From Anodontia alba (Eukaryota > Mollusca > Bivalvia > Lucinida > Lucinidae), in contig OZ024831.1 in the NCBI GenBank assembly GCA_964016985.1, forward strand, positions 26,207,631 to 26,271,630: DNA of 64,000 nt, given 5' to 3'. Positions 22,074-32,029 of this stretch are shown here, one piece after another. Each line of letters begins with the position of its first letter. The first letter of the stretch is position 1. The position numbers and the translations under genes were made by a program. The notes under the pieces were generated by a model. It saw only the letters and a program-made list of their open reading frames with translations, was not told the origin of the DNA and searched no databases.

Positions 22074-25000
22074 ATGAAAGCAGAAAACATTTTAAAATAT
22101 TTGTTTCTTAATTTGCACAGAAACGAAGACTTGACAGTTCATTCAAAGCGTTCAGGCAAATCAGGTAAAGCTAATACAATTTTCACTTTTTGGATGATTT
22201 TCTGCACACTATATCTTGTATCATGTACATGGCTCATCTTTCTCTTGTTACTTGCTGGCGATATACACAGCAATCCCGGTCCATCAACATCGTCTTCCGT
22301 AAGCAGCGTCTCAAGTTCATCAACAAGCATGTCAAACAGTCTCTTTAGCACTCTGAATGTAGCTCACAACTTATCGTTTGTTCATTACAACGTACAAAGC
22401 ATTCTTTCTAAACTCGACACTTTGTATGCTGAACTATACGAGTTTGATATTCTAGCCTTCACTGAAACTTGGCTTAATCCGGCCGTAGACCCAACTGACC
22501 TTTTACTTGACTCATACTGTGAACCTGAACGCAAGGACCGACCGGGGGACAGTCATGGTGGTATCACGATATACATTAAAGAAGGAATTCACTACAAACG
22601 CCGTGAAGATCTCGAACCACGAAATGTTGAGTGCATTTGGCTTGAATTGGCTAACTGCAATAGGAGGTTATTATTTGGTCTTTTTTATCGGCCCCCCAGT
22701 TCTGACGCAGAATATTTAACTAGCATAGAAAATTCAATTGCACTTGCAGTTGACACAGGTATATCAGACATAATAATTACTGGTGATTTTAATTTAGATA
22801 TATTAAATGAACGTACTGCAAGAAAGATCGAAACAATATGCACCCAGTATTCCTTTTTCCAGGCCATATGCCAACCTACCAATTTTACCGAACACTCAGC
22901 AACATTAATAGATATATTATTAGTTAACAACAAAAATCACTTAATACTCAGTGGAGTAGGTGATCCTTTTCTTAATCAACAACTTAGATATCATTGCCCA
23001 ATATATGGAATTTTTAAATTTTCTAAAACCAAAACCCATTCTTTTACTAGAAGAATTTGGAGGTACGACCAAGGTAACTATGATCGTCTTCGAGAAAAAG
23101 CTGCTGCCATCGATTGGGACGCTTTGAGAGATAATGATATTGACTCATATGCAGCGAATCTACATTCTACAATTACAAACTTGGCATCAGAATGTATTCC
23201 AAATAAAATAATTAGAATTAAACCTACTGAGCCTTCTTGGATAAACGCAAAAATAAAACAGTATATACGTAAACGTAAAAGAGCCTATCGAAAAGCTAGG
23301 CGAACAAATACGGAGTTACACTGGACGCAATTTAAAACTTTAAGGAACAAAACTGTCTCACTTATTCGAGATGCTAAAAAAGCTTTCCATGACAAAACTG
23401 CTTCAAAGCTAACAAGTGGAGAACTTTCAGCTAAAGACTGGTGGACGGTTCTTAAAACTTTCATTTCTCCACAGTCTAAAACATCTATACCACCCCTCGA
23501 AAATGACGGCTGTATAAGTTCTGACGAAAATGAAAAGGCTAATATCTTAAATAATTTCTTTCAAAGCCAGAGCAGTCTAAACAATCAATATCCAATCCTC
23601 CCCCAAATACTTCCTACTGCTGTCACCAACGAACTAAATAATATTGAATTTTCCCGAACCGAAGTCGAGACTATACTCAAATCTCTCCCTATTGGTAAAG
23701 CTTCAGGTCCTAACAACCTGAGTAATCGTATTCTTCGTGAACTTGCTCACGAAATTTCTTCTCCTTTTTGTAACTTGTTTAATCAGTCTATCAACATGGG
23801 TTTTGTACCATCTTCTTATAAAGAAGCAAATGTCTGCCCAATACATAAAAAAGGTGATAGATCTATACCTTCTAATTACCGACCTATATCACTACTTAAC
23901 TCAGAAAGTAAACTTTTCGAAAGACTTGTGTTCAAATATTTATACAATCATTTGCGCGACAACAATTTGCTATCTTCTCTTCAGTCTGGTTTTATACCAG
24001 GAGACTCAACAGTGAATCAATTAACTTATCTTTACAATACTTTCTGTCAGGCCCTTGACTCAGGTAAAGAAGTTAGAGCTGTCTTTTGTGACATCAGCAA
24101 AGCCTTTGATCGAGTTTGGCATGAGGGATTGTTACTCAAACTTAAGGCAGCTGGCGTCACTGGGAAAGTTCTTGCATGGTTTAAAAGTTACCTTTCCGAT
24201 AGGAAACAAAGAGTTATTCTTCCAGGGGTTACATCTGACTGGGTTTATGTTTGTGCTGGGGTCCCTCAGGGTTCAATTTTAGGGCCGCTGCTGTTTTTAC
24301 TATTTATAAATGACATAGTACTTGATATCGGATCAAATATAAGGCTCTTTGCGGACGACACTAGTCTTTACATTATCGTCGATAACCCTATTACTGCTGC
24401 TAATTGTCTCAATATTGATCTCGAAAGAATTTCAAAATGGGCTGCAACTTGGCTTGTAGCTTTCAATCCGACCAAAACCGAAAGTCTTCTTATTTCGCGC
24501 AAATTAAACAAACTTAATCATCCACCAATCATAATGCAAAATCTTCAAATATCTGAAGTAGAGTTTCACAAGCATCTCGGGATCTATTTCTCTAACGATT
24601 GTACATGGCACCACCATATAAAATATATTTCAGAGAAAGCTTGGGGTAGGATTAATGTAATGAGAAAACTCAAATTTAAATTAGACCGCAAATCTTTGGA
24701 AACAATTTATACAGCATTTATCAGACCTTTACTTGAATACGGGGATGTAATATGGGACAATTGTTCTAAGTACGAAAAACAAGATTTAGAAAAAATCCAA
24801 CTTGAAGCAGCGCGCATAGCTACTGGGACAACCAAGCTTATTTCTATTACCGCATTGTACAAAGAAGTTGGATGGGAGTCACTTGAACAGAGAAGACAAA
24901 CCCACAAATTGACTTTATTTTTCAAAATGTTTTCCCATCTTACTCCTCTGTACTTATCCTCCCTTATACCACCATCAGTCAGTGACATGTCACGATATAA

Positions 25001-25502
25001 TCTTCGCAACTCCGACCAATTACAGACTATTGATTCACGAACAAATCTTTACTTTAATTCTTTTCTACCCTCTACTGTGAGGGCTTGGAATAGTCTACCG
25101 GCCGAAGTGAAACAATCTCAAACAACACACTCTTTTAGATACTACTTTAACAAAAACAAAACACCTGTCCCCAAATATTATTATTCTAAAAATAGAAAAG
25201 CCCAAATTCTCCATACTAGATTACGAACGAACTGTAGCTCATTGAACCTGGACTTATTTTTAAAAGGTATAACTGACTCGCCTATGTGTAGATGTGGTAG
25301 TATTGAGAGCTCACAACACTTCTTTTTCCACTGTCCTTATTATCAGCAGCAGAGAAACGCGCTTCTAAATGTGGTTTCTACCTATCATAGACCTACTCTT
25401 GATCTTCTTCTGTACGGGGAATCCTCTTTATCATATGATGTAAATATGGTTATTTTTGAAAACATTCACCGGTTTATATTGAATTGTAAACGTTTTTCAT
25501 GA
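22074..25502 (+). CDS. LINE ORF: endonuclease and reverse transcriptase
   Basis: Encodes the 1142-residue enzyme that nicks genomic DNA and reverse-transcribes the element's RNA at the nick. Residues 36-61 are hydrophobic and run into a 2A-like motif (62-70). A Ser-rich linker follows (71-90). The APE-type endonuclease spans about 100-315 (HYNVQS at 104-109, ETW at 131-133, TGDFNLD at 236-242, YHCPI at 306-310, where many relatives have SDH). The RT spans about 540-800: HKKGD, NYRPISLL (601-608), DISKAFDRV (673-681), GVPQGSILGPLLF (729-741) and the catalytic FADD (759-762). A C-terminal Cys/His cluster (C1072, C1074, H1082, H1086, C1087) resembles those seen in related elements. No RNase H domain is visible. 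No stop or frameshift breaks it. The start at 22074 is the first Met and includes the hydrophobic segment. Confidence 0.93.
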   Translation: MKAENILKYLFLNLHRNEDLTVHSKRSGKSGKANTIFTFWMIFCTLYLVSCTWLIFLLLLAGDIHSNPGPSTSSSVSSVSSSSTSMSNSLFSTLNVAHNLSFVHYNVQSILSKLDTLYAELYEFDILAFTETWLNPAVDPTDLLLDSYCEPERKDRPGDSHGGITIYIKEGIHYKRREDLEPRNVECIWLELANCNRRLLFGLFYRPPSSDAEYLTSIENSIALAVDTGISDIIITGDFNLDILNERTARKIETICTQYSFFQAICQPTNFTEHSATLIDILLVNNKNHLILSGVGDPFLNQQLRYHCPIYGIFKFSKTKTHSFTRRIWRYDQGNYDRLREKAAAIDWDALRDNDIDSYAANLHSTITNLASECIPNKIIRIKPTEPSWINAKIKQYIRKRKRAYRKARRTNTELHWTQFKTLRNKTVSLIRDAKKAFHDKTASKLTSGELSAKDWWTVLKTFISPQSKTSIPPLENDGCISSDENEKANILNNFFQSQSSLNNQYPILPQILPTAVTNELNNIEFSRTEVETILKSLPIGKASGPNNLSNRILRELAHEISSPFCNLFNQSINMGFVPSSYKEANVCPIHKKGDRSIPSNYRPISLLNSESKLFERLVFKYLYNHLRDNNLLSSLQSGFIPGDSTVNQLTYLYNTFCQALDSGKEVRAVFCDISKAFDRVWHEGLLLKLKAAGVTGKVLAWFKSYLSDRKQRVILPGVTSDWVYVCAGVPQGSILGPLLFLLFINDIVLDIGSNIRLFADDTSLYIIVDNPITAANCLNIDLERISKWAATWLVAFNPTKTESLLISRKLNKLNHPPIIMQNLQISEVEFHKHLGIYFSNDCTWHHHIKYISEKAWGRINVMRKLKFKLDRKSLETIYTAFIRPLLEYGDVIWDNCSKYEKQDLEKIQLEAARIATGTTKLISITALYKEVGWESLEQRRQTHKLTLFFKMFSHLTPLYLSSLIPPSVSDMSRYNLRNSDQLQTIDSRTNLYFNSFLPSTVRAWNSLPAEVKQSQTTHSFRYYFNKNKTPVPKYYYSKNRKAQILHTRLRTNCSSLNLDLFLKGITDSPMCRCGSIESSQHFFFHCPYYQQQRNALLNVVSTYHRPTLDLLLYGESSLSYDVNMVIFENIHRFILNCKRFS
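22257..22283 (+). other. 2A-like (ribosome-skipping) motif in the LINE ORF
   Basis: Encodes GDIHSNPGP (residues 62-70) directly after a run of hydrophobic residues (LIFLLLLA). The known 2A consensus is D-x-E-x-NPGP, with skipping between Gly and Pro. Here the Glu position is His. APE-type LINEs in other animals are known to carry 2A-like motifs at their N-terminus. Activity of this version is not known. Confidence 0.7.
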
Positions 25503-26003
25503 GATGTTTTAAATACTGATATGGTCATGCGATTGCTTTACTACATTTATCCGTTGCAAACGGTATTATATTCCATGTTGGATGCCGGGTGCCCCGACCC
25601 CTCAATCCCAATTTCCCACCTACCCCCTTCCCATCTCCCCCCTTCTACCCCTCCACCCCACCGCCCCTTGTTTTGTCCATTTACATTTTCCTAACCTTTG
25701 CTAACCTCAAAATGCTTTATATGAAATGATTACTATTTGGTGTAAAACTTTACATTAGATTTTCATCATTTTTATCACCCAAACATGTAAAAACAACACT
25801 TATTGTTAATTATCACTACATAATGTTACTTGCTCCAATGTATCTTGCTCGAAATTCGCCATTATGTATACATGTCGATTGTTTGTGGGAGAAGAACTAT
25901 ATAAGTACTTGTGCTTTCGTTCTAATCCTAATTTGTATAATGACTTGCATCATATTGTAATGATAGTTATGCTATAATAAAATATGTTTAAACCAAAGCG
26001 TCT
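25503..26003 (+). other. LINE 3' UTR with a C-rich tract
   Basis: At 25590-25670 the strand is a succession of CCCC blocks (for example CCCCCTTCCCATCTCCCCCC). On the minus strand this is G-quadruplex-prone. AT-rich sequence follows, then AATAAAATATG near 25976, which could serve as a polyadenylation signal. Confidence 0.6.
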
Positions 26004-26045
26004 GCGAACAATTTTAATGAAATGCCAAATTTTATTTATTTATTT

Positions 26046-26049
<4 letters not shown>

Positions 26050-26113
<64 letters not shown>
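26050..26113. repeat. (GT)n microsatellite
   Basis: About 32 GT units, preceded by TTTATTTATTTATTTT. Confidence 0.95.
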
Positions 26114-26116
<3 letters not shown>

Positions 26117-26387
26117 ATAAGAAAACAGCACATATTTGTTAGATTACCTACATAGTTCCAACCTTAAAGTGTATATCAGACGGAACCAGTAAGTGTTGAT
26201 TAAATTATTGCGCTATCTCAGCCTTCGTTGCCGCAATATACGAAAAGGGCTTTTTCTGCAAGTTATGCATCATGTAACAACAGAACTGAACCATGCGATC
26301 CCCATCCCATGAAATAACTTACAACATGTACATGTATTCATAAGCAGCGCACATGGTGAATGTTTACCAACAATATATAAATATGTC

Positions 26388-26390
<3 letters not shown>

Positions 26391-26443
<53 letters not shown>
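26391..26443. repeat. (TC)n microsatellite
   Basis: About 26 TC units. A minus-strand frame of alternating Glu/Arg through it is an artefact. Confidence 0.95.
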
Positions 26444-26445
<2 letters not shown>

Positions 26446-26497
26446 AGAAATTTCGTTTTAAACTGAGCTGGCGCACAGTATTTCCAACAAGATTCCA

Positions 26498-26657
26498 TGT
26501 GCTCCCAGCGAAGACTTCGATCCACCCAAGCTGACCAGAGTTTTCGTTGCCCGCTTGAAGACATTTTGGATTCTTGGCTACCGACAGGGTGCCCTGCGAA
26601 GACTGGTCAGGCTGCGCAGATAAGCAGGCTACTCTGAGTCTTCGCTGGGCGCTCATG
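26498..26657. repeat. Two degenerate S2 foldback fragments
   Basis: GCTCCCAGCGAAGACTTCGA...GTTTTCGTTGCCCGC is followed by GCGAAGACTGGTCAGGCTGC...CTGAGTCTTCGCTGGGCGC. Both use S2 arm sequence. Confidence 0.6.
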
Positions 26658-26718
26658 TAATATTGTAGGAAATGTTGTGTTCCGGTTCAAAACTGAATAC
26701 CATTTTACTAATATGACA

Positions 26719-26978
26719 AATATACTAAAAAAAAATACCACGAAAAATTGAAAATTCAGATAAACAATTCTGATAGTTTTCATATTTCTGCTCAAAACAT
26801 AGGTTGTGGGAACTCGTTAGAACCGCCACGACGAGACGTGTTTAACGAGTACCCACAATCTATGTTTTGAGCAGAAATATGAAAAAAAAAAATAATGTAT
26901 ACCCCTGCAAATCCAAATTTTACTATATAAAAGTGGGGCTTAAGGGGGTCAAAATTATATAGGCATGTTTTCCTGATG
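26719..26978. mobile_element. Foldback MITE A5, left end eroded
   Basis: Core GTTGTGGGAACTCGTTAGAA ... TTTAACGAGTACCCACAATC with several mismatches. The right end TATAGGCATGTTTTCCTGATG is intact, and the left terminus is only partly recognisable. Confidence 0.7.
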
Positions 26979-27314
26979 ATGGTATTTTTGCACTAACAAT
27001 TTTCATGACTACCAATCCAAACAGCGAGTATCTATGTATACAAACACAAAACCAACTTTAATTGAAAGCACTTCCCCGAATTTGGAGAAAAAGTCATTTT
27101 TTCCCATCGTAAGGAAGTGTGACATTTCTGCTGCCTTCTCTTGCCATGACAACAAATCAAAATGACAAAGCAGCACATAAACGGAAAATAGCCCAGACAT
27201 ATTTCTACAAATTAGGTTTATCTTTTAGTGGCAACTAAGCACACATGGTTTAATAAAATGTAGAGCACCGACTCGCTGACGGCCAGACGAACGGATCTAC
27301 AGACTATGTGTTAA

Positions 27315-27821
27315 AGGGAAAGGCAATACAGAAACAAAGTATGTCTATCAGTATAGAACTTTCCAAGCCAAAAATTTTGAAACAGGTTTGATCAAAATCG
27401 ACCAGCAAATAAGAAAGTTATTTCAGTTTAAATATCTGAAATCCATCTGTCATGGAGGCCGCCATTTTTAGGCTTTGTGAAATCACACAGCCCTGATTAA
27501 ATATACATAATTAAAATAAACAGCATATAGATGGATATTTTGTCTTAATGTTTATGAACACGCTTTCATTAAGTAGTAAGCAAATTATTTTCTAAAAACA
27601 AATGCTTTGTTTATAAAAATAATGCAAAATTTAAAGATTAAAATTTCTTGACATCTCATTAAATATTCAAAATGGCGACGCCAATTTTGGCCATGCTAAA
27701 TCCTTCAAACAACAACAACTTTGTTTCTTCTTGACCGATTTTGATCAAACTTGTATCAATTTATACGGTTTGTTCAGATCTACGTTGTAATATATATTTT
27801 ATATTAGGGTTGCGTTCCCCT
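27315..27821. mobile_element. TTAA-flanked MITE, piggyBac-like
   Basis: Ends AGGGAAAGGCAATAC and GGGTTGCGTTCCCCT are imperfect inverted repeats (~15 bp), flanked on both sides by TTAA (27311-27314 and 27822-27825). Inside are TTGATCAAAATCGACC / GACCGATTTTGATCAAAC arms and GGAGGCCGCCATTTTT / AAAATGGCGACGCC. TTAA duplication is the known hallmark of piggyBac. 507 bp, no transposase ORF. Confidence 0.75.
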
Positions 27822-28054
27822 TTAAGAAAAGCCCATCCAGAGATTCGTTCTAGGAGAAAATCATTTCGAGATCCATCCGAATGACATTGAGCATGACAAA
27901 AAGTATAGAAATAAAAGCGCAAGTGCCAACTTCTATAGATGTCCACACCGTTGGTCAAAGTACCATGCTCAGCTAGAGAAGAGGCTCATCAGCTTGCGCA
28001 TCAGAGTCCTTACTGGTAGCTCTCGAGCAACTGAGGATCTAATGTTTCTCGCGA

Positions 28055-28666
28055 CATTACGAAAACCTGCCTATCCAAATATATAGAAAATTTCAACTCC
28101 AAAAACTGAAAATTTTCAGCTAAAAACTCTGATATTTTTCATATTTCTGCTCAAAACATAGATTGTGGGTACTCGTTAGAACCGCCTCAGCGCGGCGGTT
28201 CTAACGAGTAGCCACAATCTACGTTTTTTAGCAGAAATAAGAAAAAATAATGTATACCCCTGTAAACCCAGTTTAACTATATAAAAGTGGGGTTTAAGGG
28301 GGTCAATATAAAATAGGTACAGTCGACTCTCGTTATCTCGAACTCCAAGGGACTCTCTGAAATACTTCGAGATAACCGTAGTTCGACATATCAGGTTTGC
28401 AGAATTGAGGAAAAAATAATTTGATTAACCACATTTAACAAACTGATAGGTAATTGGACTTTTGAAGTTAGAGATATATTGAAAATATTGTGGAAAAGAG
28501 GAGAAATTGCTCCTGAGGAGCAATTTCTCCTCTTTTCCACAATATTTTTTTACCTGTTGTTAGATTTTCATGTTTAGGCAGGGACCAGATCTTCACTTCG
28601 AGATAAGCGGTTATTCGAGATAAGCGAGTTCGAGATAACGAGAGTCAACTGTATGTTTTCGTGATG
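28055..28666. mobile_element. Foldback MITE A6, split near its right end
   Basis: Starts CATTACGAAAACCTGCC. The core GTTAGAACCGCCTCAGCGCG has its mirror to 28231, and the right end TATGTTTTCGTGATG resumes at 28652 after the nested element at 28320-28651. Without that insert A6 would be about 280 bp, like its relatives. Confidence 0.85.
28320..28651. mobile_element. Pogo/Tigger-like MITE nested in A6
   Basis: Ends CAGTCGACTCTCGTTATCTC and GAGATAACGAGAGTCAACTG; duplicated TA on each side (28318-28319, 28652-28653). TTCGAGATAA motifs repeat near both ends. The middle (about 28485-28556) is a perfect hairpin around CTCCTGAGGAG. CAGT termini, TA duplication and the CTCGTTATCTCGAA-type ends are as known for pogo/Tigger relatives. 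332 bp, no ORF. Confidence 0.85.
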
Positions 28667-29321
28667 AGATCAGAATGAACAAAACCAGATACTTAGAATA
28701 TAAGCATCGTCTGCCTACCATGGCATACTTGCAATACTGTCTCGGTCAAACCCAATGATATCATACAAGATAAGCAGAGAAGCAACTGGTCAAATGGGTC
28801 TTAAAATAAGCTGTGGCCGTGTAAGTGTTAGGACATTCCATCGGCCATAAGACGTCTTTATATTGCAGCTCACCACATGTGAATAATTTATAAAAATGGA
28901 ACTTGGTAAGACAGCACTGCAGAAAACATTCCGCTCCCTGTCGTAGTGAGATGTTGGTGCGACCATAAATAGCGGTGTAAGCACGAGCTCGCGCTCTAGC
29001 GTGCACACAAACGCATGAACGTACGACTCTTTTCGAGATACATTTATGAGGTCCGTATGTCGAATGAATACGAGTTATGTGAAGTTTACTGTTAGATCGT
29101 TGAAGGACATTCGAATGCATGTTTGTTAGAACAGGTTCTCCTCTGCTATCCAAACTGCAGCTATGAGATGTACAGTAAGTGCAGTGCATTTTCATTGACC
29201 AGCTGTGAAATCTACGTACCGCTGTACTTTCAATCAACTCCAAGATGAACAAACCTTTGCTGTACATTCAGATCTATATGAGCCCCAGCGCCTGAAAAAA
29301 ACACACCTTCAGACATAATGC
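28667..29321. other. Intergenic, no gene supported
   Basis: One 168-codon minus-strand frame (28761-29267) crosses the region. Its product has no domain I recognise and includes an alternating Arg/Ala patch from a GC/CA-rich run, so I do not call it. Confidence 0.5.
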
Positions 29322-29387
29322 ACCCTGTGAAGATTCAGATCAGACTGCACATTCGCACAGTCTGATCAGAATCTTCACTGAACGCAT
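29322..29387. repeat. Short foldback, S2 family
   Basis: Arms TGTGAAGATTCAGATCAGAC and GTCTGATCAGAATCTTCACT around TGCACATTCGCACA. Confidence 0.8.
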
Positions 29388-29460
29388 TTTGGATAGCTAA
29401 GAATGCAAAATTTCTCCATGCGGACAACGAAGACTCTATACATGTAAGACGGAAAGTACC

Positions 29461-29739
29461 CATTACGAAAACACGCCTATTCAAATATATAGACAATTTC
29501 ACCTCCAAAACCTGATAATTTTCAGATAAAAATAATCTGATATTTTTCATATTTCTGCTCAAAACATAGATTGTGGGTACTCGTTAGAACCGCCTCAGTG
29601 AGGCGGTTCTAACGTGTACCCACAATCTATGTTTTGAGCAGAAATAAGAAAAATAATGTATACCCCTGTAAACCCCAGTTTTACTATATAAAAGTGGGGT
29701 TTGAGGGGGTCAAAATTATATAGGTATGTTTTCGTGATG
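29461..29739. mobile_element. Foldback MITE A7, well preserved
   Basis: CATTACGAAAACACGCC to GGTATGTTTTCGTGATG, 279 bp. Core GTTAGAACCGCCTCAGTGAGG with its mirror. Flanks (ACC on the left, TTT on the right) show no obvious target duplication. Confidence 0.9.
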
Positions 29740-30267
29740 TTTTCTCACGTGGCGGCTCATAGTATAATTTGGACCATGGTGATTGTATGTTGCTGTAAAA
29801 TCAATATTCATCTCCTACATAATCATATAAATCAAAGCACTGACAGCACTGGTGGGTCGATTGCCTCTGAGCGTAGGTTGTGAAGTTGAGAAAATGGTCC
29901 TGAACAAGGACTTTTGACTGTTTCATTTAGCCCTTAACTTCCTTTTATTAAGCATACAGTGCAGGCCCTGCCATTCTGTGGCATCTGATCTGGGTCTGCA
30001 CTGTTTGCCACTGTTCCAAATGTCCCAGTCCAGGTTTACAGATAACCCTCTGTCAACAGCACCCTGACGTCACAGCGACAAGAATAGCGCGGCTATAAAG
30101 AAACGTTACCTGGATTTCATTACATTGGTCAATGATAATCAGGTGGACAACTACCTTAAGGAATTTTTAGCATCTGTATATTATGGCGAGATTGTAAACA
30201 ATCGCCCCAAAAAGATGAATCACCCTGATTTTCTTTCAATCTTACATTATAACGTGCGTCGTTCTGA
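29740..30267. other. Intergenic stretch with a decayed S1 foldback
   Basis: Around 29955-30012 ACAGTGCAGGCCCTG...GTGGCATCTGATCTGGGTCTG...CACTGTTTGCC is an S1 remnant. A block at about 29828-29860 (AATCAAAGCACTGACAGCAC) recurs at 63969-63988 near the window end. No gene. Confidence 0.5.
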
Positions 30268-32029
30268 ATGTTCAACTGTGAAATATACATGAAGGTATAT
30301 ATTGGATCAAAAGTAGACTTTACACTCAGCTCCATATTCAAAGGGTCTCATGGTCAATGCACATTTGCGAAATCAACATTCATCTATACATTCAATCAAA
30401 TACTCAGACGGACAATACGCCGGCTAAATATTCAACTCTGCATTCGAATATGGTCATGGTGAATATACAGCTGGGAGCTCTGTATTCAGTAGTTCATTTG
30501 TTCAACACCAAGACGAACGATACACCGGCGGTACATTCAGGTTTACATGCGAATGTAGATCGTATTGAAAACACAGCTGTACACCCTTACCTATCAATTC
30601 GATCAAATCAAAAGACGAGCAATCTGTTAGGTGGTCATTCACCTCTGCTTTCGAACTGGACATAGTCAACGTAAGGTTTACAGACATCCTCGCACTCGAT
30701 CAGATACCACTGGATTTACAATGAGCTCCACGTTCGAATGCTGTGCTAATCCACAATGTACAAATGTGAGATGAACATTCAACAATACGTTCGAGCAACA
30801 CAAATGACGAATAATGCATTGGCTATGCATTCAACTCTAAATTTAGATATGGTCACATGATCAGAGTACAGCTGTGAAGTGAACATTCATCAATACGTTC
30901 AAGAAACACCCAGGACGAACAATACATTGGCTGTGCATTCAACTGTTCATTCTGATATGTTCACATGGTCAATGTACAGTTGTGAGGTAAACATTCAATA
31001 ATACGATCAAGCAACTCCCAGGACAAATAACGCATTGTCTGTGCAATCAATTCTACATTCAGATACGGTCACATGGTCAACGTACAACTGTGAGTTGAAC
31101 ATTCAACAATACGTTCAAGCAACACCCAGAACGAATAATACATTGGCTGTACATTCAACTCTACATTCTGATATGGTCATATTGTCAATGTACAGCTGTG
31201 AAGGGAAATTCACACGTTCAAGCAACACACGGGAAGAATAATGCATTGGCTGTGCATTCATTACTACATTCAGATATGGTCACACAAACAATGTACAGCT
31301 CTGAGGTGAACATTCAACAATACGTTCACGCAAAGCCCAGGACGAACAATGCACTGGCTTTGCATTCGACTCTACATTTATATATGGCCACATGGTCAAT
31401 GTACAGCTGCGAGGTGAACATTCAACAATACGATCAAGCAACATCCAGGACGAGTAACGCATTGGCTGTGCATTCAACTCTATATTCAGATAGGGTCACA
31501 TGGTCAATGTACAGCATTGATACGGATATTCAACAATACGTGCAAGCAACACCAAGGGCGAATAACACATTGGCTATGCATTCAACTCAATATTCAGATA
31601 TGATCATATGGTCAATGTACAGCTGTGAAATGAAATTCAGCAACGCGTTCAAGCAACACCCAAGACGAATAGTGCATTGGTTGTGCATTCAACTCTACAT
31701 TCAAATATGGTCACATGACCAATGTAGAGCTGTGAGATGAACATTCAAAAATACGATCAAGCAACCCCAAGAGCGAATAACGCATTGGGTGTGCATTCAT
31801 CTCTACATTCAGATATGGTAACATGGTCAATGTACAGCTTTGAGACGGTATTCAACAATAGGTTCAAGCAACTCCAATGGCGAATAACGCATTGGTTGTG
31901 CATTCAACTCAGCATTCAGATATGATCATCGGTTCAATTTACAGCTTTGAGGTGAACATTCAGCAATACATTCGAGCAATACCCAAGACGAATAATGCTT
32001 CGGTTGTGCATTCATCACTGCATTCAGAT
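30268..32029. repeat. Satellite array 1, ~107-bp unit, left part
   Basis: From about 30740 the unit is regular. Anchor words such as CATTGGCTGTGCATTCAACT fall at about 31141, 31244, 31353, 31460, 31568, 31675 and 31783, a period of 103-109 bp. Other constant words are GATATGGTCACATGGTCAAT, GTACAGCTGTGAG, GAACATTCAACAATACGTTC and AAGCAACACCCAGGACGAA. Units left of 30740 are more diverged and resemble array 2. Long plus-strand frames here arise because 108 is divisible by three. The array is cut at 32029 by the LTR element and resumes at 42002. Confidence 0.9.
32025..32029. repeat. Target-site duplication, left copy (CAGAT)
   Basis: CAGAT just before the 5' LTR is repeated at 42002-42006 just after the 3' LTR. 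The CAGATATGGTCAC satellite word continues across when the insert is ignored. Confidence 0.92.

Larger units (their letters stand above)
21984..26003 (+). mobile_element. Non-LTR retrotransposon (LINE, Jockey/CR1-like supergroup)
   Basis: A ~4-kb element with a short 5' leader, one large ORF (22074-25502) and a C-rich, then AT-rich 3' UTR. The 3' end is not sharp: likely between TATAATAAAATATG (about 25976) and the TTTATT/GT repeats at 26035. No target duplication could be defined. The intact ORF suggests recent insertion. The exact clade (CR1, L2, Rex1, Daphne and so on) needs a phylogeny. Confidence 0.85.

Noticed and set aside
28761..29267. 168-codon minus-strand frame
   Set aside because: No recognisable domain, an Arg/Ala patch from low-complexity sequence, and no splice or expression evidence.
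31198..31740. 180-codon plus-strand frame
   Set aside because: Made of repeated ~36-residue blocks because the satellite unit is near 108 bp; not a gene.
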